Assembly: GCA_964516435.1 (NCBI GenBank)
Contig: CAZEZP010000061.1
Span: forward strand, 6,960-70,959
Direction: 5' to 3'
Length of the DNA: 64,000 nucleotides
Origin: HGW-17 sp964516435
GTDB lineage: Bacteria; Myxococcota_A; Polyangia; HGW-17
The notes beneath the pieces were generated by a model, which saw only the letters and a list, made by a program, of their open reading frames with translations, was not told the DNA's origin and ran no database searches. Below, one piece after another: positions 19,906 through 28,906 of the stretch (within the stretch, counting starts at the first letter, position 1; each line of letters begins with the position of its first letter). The position numbers and the translations under genes were made by a program.

Positions 19906-20489
19906 TGCACGTCCTTCTCTCCCTCTTCCTGTTCTGCACGCCGCTCGAGGTGGAGGTCTCCACCGGCATGGGCGGCATCGTGTGGGAGCAGCCGCCCGGC
20001 CTTTTGCCCGCGATGACCAGTTCCTCCATGACGGCATGGTCCGTGCGCGTGCCCTGGCGAGGTCCCTGGATGTTCGGCTCCACCCTCCTGCTCAATGCAT
20101 ACGATGGGCGGCATCCGGATTTCGACGGCCCGCTCTTCGGCGTGGTGGACGCCATGATCCTGTATCGCATGGAGATGGGAGCCTGGCAGTTGAATCTCGG
20201 CGCGGGCGTCGGCGCGGGCGCCCTCTTCTCCTACCGTTTCCGGGAAGAGGCCGCGGGCGGTGTGCCGCCTGGCCGTTACGAATTGTTCATGCCTTCCTTA
20301 TATGCGGCAATCCAGGGCGCATTCCTGCGGCGGGTGCATCCCCGTTTGCTCGTGGGGGTCTCCCTGCGCTATTATTCCGGCATCAATTCGGGGCCCTGCT
20401 GGGAGGGGCCCGTCGTCGACTGTGAAAACGTGGATCGGGAAACCCAGCATTGGTCTTTTGGCGCCAGTGTCGTGCTCGTGGAACCTTGA
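19902..20489 (+). CDS. Predicted outer-membrane beta-barrel-type protein
   Basis: 195 residues, coupled to the nucleotidyltransferase through an ATGA overlap. A short hydrophobic N-terminus (MMHVLLSLFLFCTPLEVEV) looks like a signal peptide. The rest alternates polar/hydrophobic strands with aromatic girdle residues (GPWMFGSTLLLNAYDG, GAWQLNLGAGVGAGALFSYRF, RLLVGVSLRYYSGI) and ends in a strand, HWSFGASVVLVEP. That is consistent with an eight-strand porin-like barrel, but no family was recognised. Confidence 0.65.
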   Translation: MMHVLLSLFLFCTPLEVEVSTGMGGIVWEQPPGLLPAMTSSSMTAWSVRVPWRGPWMFGSTLLLNAYDGRHPDFDGPLFGVVDAMILYRMEMGAWQLNLGAGVGAGALFSYRFREEAAGGVPPGRYELFMPSLYAAIQGAFLRRVHPRLLVGVSLRYYSGINSGPCWEGPVVDCENVDRETQHWSFGASVVLVEP

Positions 20490-20516
20490 GGCCGCTTCCC
20501 TGCGGAGGGGAATGCC

Positions 20517-21311
20517 ATGTGGTCGCTTCCTCTGTGCCTGTATTTCCTTCTGTTCGGGTCGTCTTCGGCGCAAGGACCGTGGGTCTTTTATGACGAAGAA
20601 ATACCCGAATTCCACCGTGTCGCGGGCCCCCGCATCCAGGCGGGCCGGTGGCGGCGCCTGACGTCGGGGCCCCTTCCTGCCGATGGCGGCGTGATCCTGA
20701 CGTTCGGTACCCGTGCTGCCCGGGCCTTGTCATCGCCCGCAGATGGCCGTTCGCAGGTGGTGGAATTGTTCGTGGCGGGCCGCCGTCCGCTGGTGCCCGG
20801 GCATGAAATCCTGCCCTGGGAGCCGCCGCCCGCCGCCGTGGCAGAGGTGGTGGCGCCTTTGCGCGCGCTGGCGCCGAACCGGCCCGTATGCCTGCTGGCC
20901 GGGCCGCGCATGCGCGAATGGGCGCAGGAAGCGGCGGCCGTCCTGCCGGATGCCAAGGCCGTGGATTTGCCGGACACGCCGCAAGCGCTGGCCTTCGTGT
21001 CCCGCCTGCATGCCGATCCGTCGTCCTGCGCCGTGATCGTGCTTACGGCAGATTTCGAAGTGCTGGATTTCACCGTGCTGCAGGCGCTCATCCATCTGCA
21101 GCACCGCCGGCGGATCCCCCTGGTGGCGCGGACCCGCCACGAGGTCCTGCTGGGAGCCGCCGCCGCCGTGGAGCCTTATCGGGATGGCTGGGATTGGCCG
21201 GCCTCGGGAGAGACTGGCGCACGCATCTTCTGTGGTGGCCCGTGGCGTTTCTGGGGGCTTCCCGACCCCCGTTTTTCTCCCCGATGGGGAGCCGTCTTCA
21301 TGGGAAATTGA
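20517..21311 (+). CDS. Periplasmic ABC_sub_bind-like protein, partner of histidine kinase
   Basis: 264 residues with a signal peptide (MWSLPLCLYFLLFGSSSAQG). The body has two alternating beta/alpha lobes (VILTFGTRAARALSS, PVCLLAGPRMREWAQEAAAVLPDAK as spaced segments, CAVIVLTADFEVLDFTVLQALIHL, then PLVARTRHEVLLGAAAAVEP). These recall the 'ABC transporter substrate-binding' (PF04392-type) family. No ABC transporter is present. The sensor kinase starts three bases later, so this is likely its extracytoplasmic sensing partner. The ligand is unknown. Confidence 0.65.
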   Translation: MWSLPLCLYFLLFGSSSAQGPWVFYDEEIPEFHRVAGPRIQAGRWRRLTSGPLPADGGVILTFGTRAARALSSPADGRSQVVELFVAGRRPLVPGHEILPWEPPPAAVAEVVAPLRALAPNRPVCLLAGPRMREWAQEAAAVLPDAKAVDLPDTPQALAFVSRLHADPSSCAVIVLTADFEVLDFTVLQALIHLQHRRRIPLVARTRHEVLLGAAAAVEPYRDGWDWPASGETGARIFCGGPWRFWGLPDPRFSPRWGAVFMGN

Positions 21312-21314
21312 ACC

Positions 21315-23372
21315 ATGAGCGATGCATCTTCGGTCCAGATTCCCCGTTTCCGCAACTCGTTCACCCGGCGCGTCCGGCGCCTGGGCCTGGCGACTTCACT
21401 CATCGCGGCGCTGGTCGTGTTCGCCTCCATTTTCCTGGTTCTCAGGCATCAGTCCAGGGGGCGCCGGGAAGACGAATTCCGCATGCAGGCGCACTTTCTG
21501 GCGCATTTCGCCCCACCCGCCATCCTGGCCCGCCATGACGGGCTGATCGCCCCGCTTCTGGAGAACCTGATGGAAAGTCCGGCCGTCCTGGGGGTGGCCT
21601 TCTACGATGCCACGGGCGAACTGGTGATATCCCGCGTGCGCGAAGCGGCCGACTTTCCCGTTCGCCTGGAGGGAGTGCCGGAACGCCCCCTGTCCGTGGA
21701 CCGAATCGGTGGCCGCGTCCTCATCGGTGTGCCCGTCACCCTCGTCCAGGAATCCATGGAAGAAAAGGCGATGGGTAAAAAGGATGGGGTTCCGAAGGAA
21801 TCCCGCTTCGTCGGCCGCCTGCTTCTCGCTGGAAATCCTGCTCCCTCTGCATCCGAGGTCCAGTTTCTGCTGCTGGTGTCGGCTCTGGCTGGAGGGGGCG
21901 TTTTTCTGGTCGGCCTGTTGATGGCCATCGGGGGATCCCGCCGCGTGTTGCGTCCCTTCTGGCGCATCCTGCGCGGTGTGGAAAGTTTCCGCAACGGGGA
22001 TCTTTCCGCCCGCATCCAGTTGGATTCCAATGACGAACTGGGACATATCGCCGATTCCTTCAACCGGCTGGCGCGGGACCTTTCCGCCCGGATGGAGGAA
22101 TTGCGCCAGTGGAAAGAGCACCTGGAGCGGGAGGTCGCTGAAAAAACCCGGGAAATCCAGGACACCAGCGCATTCCTGCACGAATTGATCGCTCCCGTGG
22201 AGGGGCAGGGCGGCCTGTCCTGGAATCGGCTGCTGGAACGGCTGTGCCGGGATTCCCGGGCCATTTCGGGCGCATTGCATGCTCTCGCGGCGCAGGGGGA
22301 GTTCCGGGGCATCGCCGCCTGGCCGGCCGAGGATGCGAACCTGGCCGCCCGCCGCTTCGATGGAGACGTGATGGAAGAGCCGGCAGGCGAAAATCTCGTG
22401 GTGCGCCGCTACAACCTGCGCAATCCCGACGGGCTGGGCGCCCAACTGGTGCTGCTGGGACCGTCTGAGGTGCCGAAACATTATTTGGAGCAGGTTATTC
22501 CCGCACTGACCATCACGCTGGCCAATGCCCGCGCTTTCGTGAGCGTGCGCGAACTGGCCGCACGCCTGGAACGGCAAAACGAGCTTCTCCAGCAGCAGAA
22601 GCGCGAACTGGAGAAGCAGAAGGCCGAACTGGAACTGGCGAACCGCCTGAAATCCCAGTTCGTGGCCAACGTATCCCATGAATTGCGCACGCCGCTCAAC
22701 GCCATCATCGGCTATTCGGGCATGCTGGCGGAGGGACTCTACGGGCCCGTCAACGACAGCCAGGCGGAAAGCATCCGGGCCATCGAGGAGAGCGGGCGCA
22801 ACCTGCTCAACCTCATCAACACGATTCTGGACCATTCCCGGCTGGAGGCCGACCGGATGCCGGTATATCCGGAAAAAATCGAGGACCTGCGCAAGGTGAT
22901 CCGGGAAACGGTGTCCCGCAACCAGCCGCTGACGCGGGAGCGCCCCTATGAAATCGAGGCCGTCCTGCCGCCCATGCCGGTGGCCTGCATTTCCGATCCG
23001 GGCAAGATCCAGCAGATTGTCACGAACCTCATTTCCAATGCCGTGAAGTTCACGGAACAGGGATTCGTGAAGGTGGTTCTGGAGCCCAGGGGGGAATTCA
23101 TCGAAATCGCGGTCCAGGATACGGGCTGCGGGATTCCCGAGGAGGAGCAGGAGAACATCTTCCAGGAATTTCGCCAGGTCGACGGCACGTCCACCCGGGC
23201 GGCCGGCGGCACGGGGCTGGGCCTGTCGGTGTCGCGCCGCCTGGCACACCTGCTGCAGGGCACGCTGACCGTGCAGAGCCGGGTGGGAGAGGGGTCCACC
23301 TTCACGCTGCGGATTTCGCGCCACCTTCATGCGCCGGATGAGAACGCCTCCCCAGGAAACGGGAATGTGTGA
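21315..23372 (+). CDS. Membrane sensor histidine kinase (TM-periplasmic-TM-HAMP-HisKA-HATPase)
   Basis: 685 residues. TM1 about 20-42, a periplasmic sensor of ~140 residues, TM2 about 188-212, then HAMP (NDELGHIADSFNRLARDLSARM in outline), a coiled coil, and a GAF-like intermediate region (about 290-400) with a second long coiled coil. HisKA has the phosphoacceptor His 455 in NVSHELRTPLNAIIGYS. HATPase has the N-box QIVTNLISNAVKFT, DTGCGIPEEE and GGTGLGLSVSRRL. There is no receiver domain and no adjacent response regulator, so its partner is elsewhere. It is in an operon with the binding-like protein upstream. The following 105 bases separate it from a convergent gene. Confidence 0.92.
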   Translation: MSDASSVQIPRFRNSFTRRVRRLGLATSLIAALVVFASIFLVLRHQSRGRREDEFRMQAHFLAHFAPPAILARHDGLIAPLLENLMESPAVLGVAFYDATGELVISRVREAADFPVRLEGVPERPLSVDRIGGRVLIGVPVTLVQESMEEKAMGKKDGVPKESRFVGRLLLAGNPAPSASEVQFLLLVSALAGGGVFLVGLLMAIGGSRRVLRPFWRILRGVESFRNGDLSARIQLDSNDELGHIADSFNRLARDLSARMEELRQWKEHLEREVAEKTREIQDTSAFLHELIAPVEGQGGLSWNRLLERLCRDSRAISGALHALAAQGEFRGIAAWPAEDANLAARRFDGDVMEEPAGENLVVRRYNLRNPDGLGAQLVLLGPSEVPKHYLEQVIPALTITLANARAFVSVRELAARLERQNELLQQQKRELEKQKAELELANRLKSQFVANVSHELRTPLNAIIGYSGMLAEGLYGPVNDSQAESIRAIEESGRNLLNLINTILDHSRLEADRMPVYPEKIEDLRKVIRETVSRNQPLTRERPYEIEAVLPPMPVACISDPGKIQQIVTNLISNAVKFTEQGFVKVVLEPRGEFIEIAVQDTGCGIPEEEQENIFQEFRQVDGTSTRAAGGTGLGLSVSRRLAHLLQGTLTVQSRVGEGSTFTLRISRHLHAPDENASPGNGNV

Positions 23373-23477
23373 TTCGCGGCCGCGCGCTGGGCTCCGAAAT
23401 GCTGCAACGTCCTGTTTTCGCGTTTCCTGCAGCCATGCGGCGGATGGTCTTGGGCGTCTGCAGAAGGCGGCGGTTTC

Positions 23478-25412
23478 TTACTTTCCGATGACATTGATGA
23501 CGTAGAGGTCCAGGCCGCCGGGGTAGAGATACGACGTATAATTGGCGAATCCGTACACCTCGATGCCGAAGCGCAGCGATGGCCTGGACGAAACGATGTG
23601 GTGGGAGCCCAGCGGTACGCCGTTGTCCAGCGGCAACTGCGCCAGCGCGTAGCCGGTCGCGCCCAGGGGCGAGAACACCGACGGGTCCAGGGTGGCGCCG
23701 TCGAGGGTGAGGGTATCGCCCGGCGAAAGCGGCCAGGGAACCACCACGTTGACCATGGATCGGGTGAAGGACGGGGGTGCCGTGAAGCGGTATTCCGAGC
23801 GGAACTGCTCCGAGGGCACCACCAGTCCCATGGCGGGATCCCCCAGCGCATCCTGCTGGGTGGTCCACTGGTTCTGGCCCACCATGAACTTGGCCACCTG
23901 CACGGGTTTCGTGGACTCCAGGATGAAATGCTGCTGCGGGGACGGCATCACTTCCATCCACTCGCCGGCCGCGAGCGTGCGCGGGGCGGAAATGGATGCC
24001 GGTGTGAATGTCACGTGCGTGTCGTCCTCGGCGGCCACCACGCGCACGAGGTTGGTTTCGGCCGATCCGCTCTCCACCTGCTGCGTGAATCCCACCACGA
24101 AGTGCTTGCCCCAGGTTTCCTGCGGGAAGAGCGCTTCCTCCAGGTGGTCGCAGGCCCATTTGGAGAACGGCACGAACGCACAGTTGTGGCCCGAGAACAC
24201 TGCCACAGCCTTATCGGCCACGATCCGGGTGCCGGTGAGATCCCATTCGGAGCCTGGATTGCAGTACACATAGCGCTGATCAGTGAATGTCTCCGCGCCT
24301 TCGCCGGTGGGGCACTCGGCCGCCGTGAGATCCTGGGCCGAGACCAGTTGCAGCACGTCGCGCCGGTTCAGGCGAAAAGCACGCTGGTCGCCCGGAGCGA
24401 AGGGCTCCACGCCGTCGCCGCCCGCCACGTGGGCCGTGGACTCGATGGTGACCGTGGTATCGTCCTGCGTGGCCACGATGGTCACGAATCCCGGGCTGTG
24501 TTTGCGGCTGATGGGCGGGTTGACGGTGTCGTAGAGCACGGTGGCCCGGGAAAGGGCCGTATAGTGGTGGCCCAGGGCATACACGGGCAAAAGCAGGCTC
24601 GCATCGTTGGTGTACGAGTAGTAGTCGATTCCGGAGACGTCGAGCAGGTAGTCGTACGGGTTGAACTGGTAGACGGTGACGGGCTGGGTCGTGGCGATGC
24701 GCACCGCCGCCTGCGCATACAGGCCGGATTGCAGGGTGAGTCCCACGTCGGGCGATGACCCCGTGCGAAGCCCCTCGTGGAAGGGGAGCAGGAAGACCTT
24801 CATGCCGTGTGCCGGCACGACGTCCAGGCGCTGGCCGAAATCCCCCTCGAACGTCACTTCGGCGTCCCGGTCGCCGGGATTGTCCAGCGCCACGCCGAAA
24901 TTTTCCGCGAACGGCGGGCGCAGGGAGACGTTGGCCGTGGTGACGGCCATGTATTCGCAACCCATGTAACTGCGGGAGAGGCGGGCCTTGTTGCAAGGCG
25001 TGCCGCATACGGCTTCTCCGGGCGTCCACTCGATGCAGTCCTCTTCGTGGGCGAGGTCGCAATCCTCGATCTTGTCTCCCACCCGGCCCTCGGCCGTGCA
25101 TTCATACACGTGGCCGTCCGGCTGGCAGGTGGTGCCGTTGGAAATGCACCAGACGCAATCGAGCAGGGCAGGGTCGCATATGGGGCCCACCAGTTCGCCG
25201 ATGCCGCATTCCTCCAGCACCCGCCAGCGGCCGTTCTCGCACAGCCACAGATTGTTGACATCACATTTTTTCGCGCCTTCCGTGCATTCGGTATTATTTA
25301 TGTTATTATTATTGTTATTGTTATTGTTCGTATTTTTATTTCGAGAGCATTCGCACCCGGAAGCGAGAGCCAGAAGAAAAATCCACAAGGAGAAGAGAGA
25401 GAAGGTTTTCAT
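23478..25412 (-). CDS. Lipoprotein with IgGFc-binding-type domain
   Basis: 644 residues. The signal peptide ends in a lipobox (ALASGC, Cys 20), followed by an Asn-rich spacer (residues 25-41) as in many myxobacterial lipoproteins. Residues ~42-125 are Cys-rich (ECTEGAKKCDVNNLWLCENG, CIEWTPGEAVCGTPC). The remaining ~500 residues match the pattern of the IgGFc-binding protein N-terminal family: EYMAVTTANVSL, VYQFNPYD, NDASLLLPVYALGHHY, FVTIVATQDDTTVTIES, VFSGHNCAFVPFSKWACDHLEEALFP, WGKHFVVGF. This is a surface-exposed beta-rich adhesin-like family. The name comes from human FCGBP; antibody binding is not implied. It ends nine bases before the kinase gene upstream on the same strand. Confidence 0.85.
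   Translation of the reverse strand: MKTFSLFSLWIFLLALASGCECSRNKNTNNNNNNNNNINNTECTEGAKKCDVNNLWLCENGRWRVLEECGIGELVGPICDPALLDCVWCISNGTTCQPDGHVYECTAEGRVGDKIEDCDLAHEEDCIEWTPGEAVCGTPCNKARLSRSYMGCEYMAVTTANVSLRPPFAENFGVALDNPGDRDAEVTFEGDFGQRLDVVPAHGMKVFLLPFHEGLRTGSSPDVGLTLQSGLYAQAAVRIATTQPVTVYQFNPYDYLLDVSGIDYYSYTNDASLLLPVYALGHHYTALSRATVLYDTVNPPISRKHSPGFVTIVATQDDTTVTIESTAHVAGGDGVEPFAPGDQRAFRLNRRDVLQLVSAQDLTAAECPTGEGAETFTDQRYVYCNPGSEWDLTGTRIVADKAVAVFSGHNCAFVPFSKWACDHLEEALFPQETWGKHFVVGFTQQVESGSAETNLVRVVAAEDDTHVTFTPASISAPRTLAAGEWMEVMPSPQQHFILESTKPVQVAKFMVGQNQWTTQQDALGDPAMGLVVPSEQFRSEYRFTAPPSFTRSMVNVVVPWPLSPGDTLTLDGATLDPSVFSPLGATGYALAQLPLDNGVPLGSHHIVSSRPSLRFGIEVYGFANYTSYLYPGGLDLYVINVIGK
25290..25340 (-). 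repeat. AAY trinucleotide tract (poly-Asn)
   Basis: Mixed AAT/AAC repeats encode Asn-rich residues 25-41, including nine consecutive Asn (25302-25328). Length changes by triplets would keep the frame, so the spacer may vary between strains. Confidence 0.7.
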
Positions 25413-25421
25413 GCGAGCCTC

Positions 25422-27530
25422 CTAGCGGCCGGATGGGGGTTCCACGGCAATTTCCTGATAGCTTTTTTCCGGCACCTGGATCTGAGTTTCCCACTTTTTC
25501 CTTTTCATGCGGGCTTCGAGTTTCAGAACCGAGCCGGGTTCCAGGTCGGACAGCAGCAGGGGCAGGGGCAGCCAGTCCTCCGCGACGTTCAGTTTTTCGT
25601 TGAGGATGCGCACCTCCACGCCGCTGGTGGTGGAAAACAGTTTGATTTCAGCCAACATCGGCTGCATTTCCACGCGCAGGGTGCCCGGCTGGACGGTGGC
25701 TGGCTGCAGCGTCTTGCGCCATGGGATTTTCCTGGGGGCTTCCACCCGGATTTCATGGGATTTTCCATCCCGGGGGAAGGCGAACGTGACCGGGAGCAAG
25801 CCCAGGGGAGCTTCGTCGAGATACGCCGTGGCCCGGTGGCTGTCGCTCTCCAGCGTGATGAGGATGTCCTTCGGGTTGTGGGAAGACGGCCGGAGGAGGA
25901 GCCAGGCGGTCACCAGCAGCAATACGATTCCCGCTGCAGGAAACACGATGCGCAGCGCGGTGTGGGAGAACCAGTCGCCTCTTGGCGGACGGGCCGGTGC
26001 TTCGTCGGGGAGATAGCGTGTTTCGTCATTGAACATGTCGAACGCCAGCGGCGGCACCGGCACGGTGCTTTCCGCTGGCGCCGGGCCATGGGGTGGCGGC
26101 AGCGGGGTTCCGGGCGGCCGGGGTGCTGGTGGTGCGAAGTTTCCCGGTGGCGGCAGCGGGGTTCCGGGGTTCCGGTGTGCCGGCGGTTGTCCGGGATCCG
26201 GAGGCGGTGCTGGATTCGGGGGCGCCGCGGAAACTGGCGGTATCTTCCATCCCTGACTTGTGATGTCGGTATCGCTTGCCGCGGCAGAGGGAATGGCGGG
26301 CGCCGGCGGCATTTTCCACCCCTGGCGAGTGAAATCCGGTTCCTCCTGGACTTCGTTCGGGGCCGGCGCGGGTTTCAGGGGCGCCGACGGCATGCCCGGC
26401 GGCTGCGGGTCTGCCGAAAGCGGTTCGAACCAATCGCCGGGCGGCGGCTGGGGCCGGGGTTTTCCTGCCATGGGAAGGGTTTCCTGCAGGACGGAATCGC
26501 CCTGGACGTCCTCGGCGTTGGGCAGGTCCATGGATGCAATGTTGAAGGAACGGACTTCCAGTGGCTTTTCGGAAGTGGTCTCCACGGGCAGCGTGGAATC
26601 GATGCGGGTGGCGCCGAAGTGGAATTCCATGAAATCCACCAACTCCGCCCGGCCACCGTGCAGGCCGGGCACCACGGATGGAAGGCTGGAGAGTTCCTCC
26701 AGCATGTGGCGGGCGGCGGCTGGCCGTCGGCTCGGGTCGTATTCGCATGCCTTGGCGATGACGGCGAGCAGTTCGGGCGGGTGATGCCGTGCCGCCTTCA
26801 TGAGCGGAATTTCGCGCCGTTCCCGGATGGCCGCGATGATTTCCGCATCGTTTTCGCCATCGTAGCGGAAACGACCAGTGCATAGTTCATAAAATACGGT
26901 GCCCAATGCAAACAGATCGCTGCGGGAATCGACGCGCCCTCCCTGCAACTGCTCCGGCGACAGGTAAGGCAGTTTCCCGGTGAGGCTGCCGCTGCCCGTC
27001 ACGTCCAGCGCGCGCCGGGCCAGGCCGAAATCCAGCAACTTCACGTCACCGCTCATGGAGCACATGATGTTGGTGGGGGAGAGATCCCGATGCACCAACT
27101 GGTAGGGGCGACCCTTGGGATCTTTCAGTTCGTGCATGTGCACGAGGGCGCGCAGGACCTGCTCCAGGATGTAGTAGATCATGGAAGGTGCCAGAGGCGT
27201 CTTCCCTTCCCGCACCACCTGGAAGATGGCGCGCAGATCCTGCCCCTGGATGTATTCCAGGACCAGGTAGGGTTCTCCATCTTCCGTGATGCCGGCGTCA
27301 TACACCTGCACGATGTTGGCGTGATAGAGAGCCGCCAGCAGCCGGGCTTCCCGCTGGATGATGGCTGCGAGCCGCTCGTTGCCGGCGAACTGCGGCATCA
27401 GTTTCTTGATGACCACGTGCCGGTCCAGAAGACCGCGCCCCTGGTCCTCGCGGGCCAAGAAAATCTCGGAGATGCCGCCCGTGGCGAGGCGCTTGACGAT
27501 TCCGTATTTGTCGAATTTCCGATATGGCAC
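25422..27530 (-). CDS. Membrane Ser/Thr protein kinase with Pro-rich linker and PEGA-like tail
   Basis: 702 residues from GTG 27530. That start is preferred because a -35/-10 pair (27554-27581) lies just upstream; an in-frame ATG at 27614 would sit before the promoter. Kinase domain is about residues 8-290: LATGGISEIFLA, VVIKKLMPQ, LVHRDLSPTNIMCS, LLDFGLARR, YLSPEQ. The glycine loop has TGGISE. A long Pro/Gly linker contains two copies of a 23-base repeat (26092-26114 and 26146-26168) and repeated (T/S)-x-Q-G-W-K-(M/I)-P-P units. One transmembrane helix follows (IVFPAAGIVLLLVTAWLLL), then a periplasmic region with PEGA-like units (SHRATAYLDEAPLGLLPVTF). It is probably a transmembrane signalling kinase and may be co-expressed with the lipoprotein downstream. 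Confidence 0.9.
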   Translation of the reverse strand: MPYRKFDKYGIVKRLATGGISEIFLAREDQGRGLLDRHVVIKKLMPQFAGNERLAAIIQREARLLAALYHANIVQVYDAGITEDGEPYLVLEYIQGQDLRAIFQVVREGKTPLAPSMIYYILEQVLRALVHMHELKDPKGRPYQLVHRDLSPTNIMCSMSGDVKLLDFGLARRALDVTGSGSLTGKLPYLSPEQLQGGRVDSRSDLFALGTVFYELCTGRFRYDGENDAEIIAAIRERREIPLMKAARHHPPELLAVIAKACEYDPSRRPAAARHMLEELSSLPSVVPGLHGGRAELVDFMEFHFGATRIDSTLPVETTSEKPLEVRSFNIASMDLPNAEDVQGDSVLQETLPMAGKPRPQPPPGDWFEPLSADPQPPGMPSAPLKPAPAPNEVQEEPDFTRQGWKMPPAPAIPSAAASDTDITSQGWKIPPVSAAPPNPAPPPDPGQPPAHRNPGTPLPPPGNFAPPAPRPPGTPLPPPHGPAPAESTVPVPPLAFDMFNDETRYLPDEAPARPPRGDWFSHTALRIVFPAAGIVLLLVTAWLLLRPSSHNPKDILITLESDSHRATAYLDEAPLGLLPVTFAFPRDGKSHEIRVEAPRKIPWRKTLQPATVQPGTLRVEMQPMLAEIKLFSTTSGVEVRILNEKLNVAEDWLPLPLLLSDLEPGSVLKLEARMKRKKWETQIQVPEKSYQEIAVEPPSGR

Positions 27531-27553
27531 GCGCAAACCCCGGTCAGGAAATG

Positions 27554-27581
27554 ATAGTATGCAGCTGGGTTCCTGAATCAA
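27554..27581 (-). promoter_or_regulatory. Candidate promoter for the 25.4-27.5 kb kinase
   Basis: On the minus strand: TTGATT (27581-27576), a 16-base spacer, TACTAT (27559-27554). A start near 27547 would give a short leader to GTG 27530. It is predicted by eye. Confidence 0.4.
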
Positions 27582-27661
27582 TCTTTTTCCCGCAATTTCC
27601 TGCCGGGTGCGCATGGGGGAGCGATGGACTTTCCCCGTGCCGGAATGCTAATACGGGGCGC

Positions 27662-28720
27662 ATGCGGTGGAACAAAGGATTGCCTTCCCCTCTTCAAGCC
27701 GTCTTCGATGCGCATGCCGGCCTGTTTCCTGCCTGCGCCGCCTGTGTATTCGATCACGGATGCGTGCATTTCGCGGTTTTGGGCATGGCGCGCCATCCCG
27801 TGTCCGGGGATGTGTCCGTCGACGAGCATACGGTGTTCGACCTGGCATCGCTCACCAAGGCGCTGGCCGCGGCGCCGGCCGTGTTCCGCCTCTGGCAGGA
27901 AGGCCGTCTGCGGCTGGAGGACGCGCCCGTGCACGGCCTCGAAAACGCGTGTCCGGAACTGGCCGCCCATCTGGAACGCGTGACAGTTGCGCAATTGCTG
28001 AACCATTCGGCGGGGCTCCCGGCGTATGCCCCTTTTTTCGAGACGGCATCCAGCGTGGCCGACATGCTGGAGCAGTTGGGGCGAATCCGGCCGGAGGCGG
28101 CTCCGGGAGAACGATTCTTGTACAGCGACATCGGCTACATGATTCTCGGCCTGCACCTGTCCCACGTCACGGGGATGGACTGGACCGCGTGGGCGATGGC
28201 GAGACTGTTTTCCGGAACGGGATTTTCCTTCTGGGGACCCCCGCAAGGGGCGGCGTGGGCCGACAACCGGGAGCCGAACGTTTCCGTTCGCGGGGTGCAT
28301 GATGAAAACGCCCGCCTGCTGGCTCCGTACTGTGCGCATGCCGGACTTTTCGGCAGTCTGCGGGACGTCGCCGGATGGGTGCAGCGCCTGTGCCGGATCT
28401 GGCGGGGCGAGGAGCAGGAGCCGCTGATGCCGGCCGCCGTGCGGCGCATGTGGGCGCCGCTGTCTTCGCAAGACCCCTTCACATGCGGTTTCGATCGGCC
28501 TTCGGCTGCGGGTTTCACCACGGCCGGCGAAACCGTGGACCGGCAAGCCGTGGTGGGACATCTCGGCTTTTCCGGCACCGCGTTCTGGGTGCATCCCGGA
28601 CGTTTCCGGGGCGGCGTGCTGCTCACCAACCGCGTATTTCTGGGACGGCATGCGCGCATGGAAGAGTTGAAGCGCTTTCGGGCGGAGTTCTTCGCCGCGG
28701 TCTGGGATGCCGTGATGTAG
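27662..28720 (+). CDS. Serine beta-lactamase/esterase-family protein
   Basis: 352 residues of the class C beta-lactamase / DD-peptidase / EstB fold. S-x-x-K nucleophile motif in FDLASLTKALA, Y-S-D in FLYSDIGYMILGL (in place of Y-x-N), and H-x-G in VVGHLGFSGTAFW. No convincing signal peptide is visible at the chosen ATG, which suggests a cytoplasmic esterase or peptidase rather than a secreted resistance enzyme. ATG 27662 follows a GGGG. The frame extends upstream but overlaps the divergent kinase promoter. An antibiotic-resistance role should not be inferred from the family alone. Confidence 0.85.
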   Translation: MRWNKGLPSPLQAVFDAHAGLFPACAACVFDHGCVHFAVLGMARHPVSGDVSVDEHTVFDLASLTKALAAAPAVFRLWQEGRLRLEDAPVHGLENACPELAAHLERVTVAQLLNHSAGLPAYAPFFETASSVADMLEQLGRIRPEAAPGERFLYSDIGYMILGLHLSHVTGMDWTAWAMARLFSGTGFSFWGPPQGAAWADNREPNVSVRGVHDENARLLAPYCAHAGLFGSLRDVAGWVQRLCRIWRGEEQEPLMPAAVRRMWAPLSSQDPFTCGFDRPSAAGFTTAGETVDRQAVVGHLGFSGTAFWVHPGRFRGGVLLTNRVFLGRHARMEELKRFRAEFFAAVWDAVM

Positions 28721-28906
28721 AGCCGGGAAGCTGGAAAATCGCGTTTTTCACGTCCTCCTGCGCGCCGTTTCGGGGCCGGGGTGGTCCGCATCCGGGGAAC
28801 TGCACGTTACACAAACTGCGCGAGGGACGCGGACGGCGGTTGCGGGGGTGGTCGTGCCGCCGCCGGGTTTCCCATTCGGGAAAAGTTGTGATAAGGGTTG
28901 CATGCC

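Noticed and set aside
23373..23477. A terminator between the convergent kinase and lipoprotein genes.
   Set aside because: Only GCTGCA/TGCAGC with a long loop was found, which is too weak to report.
27531..27614. An upstream ATG extension of the 25.4-27.5 kb kinase.
   Set aside because: The added residues lie over a promoter-like pair and have no kinase-family character, so GTG 27530 is preferred.
27662..28720. Reading the beta-lactamase-family gene as a resistance gene.
   Set aside because: The fold is shared by esterases and peptidases, and there is no signal peptide at the chosen start.
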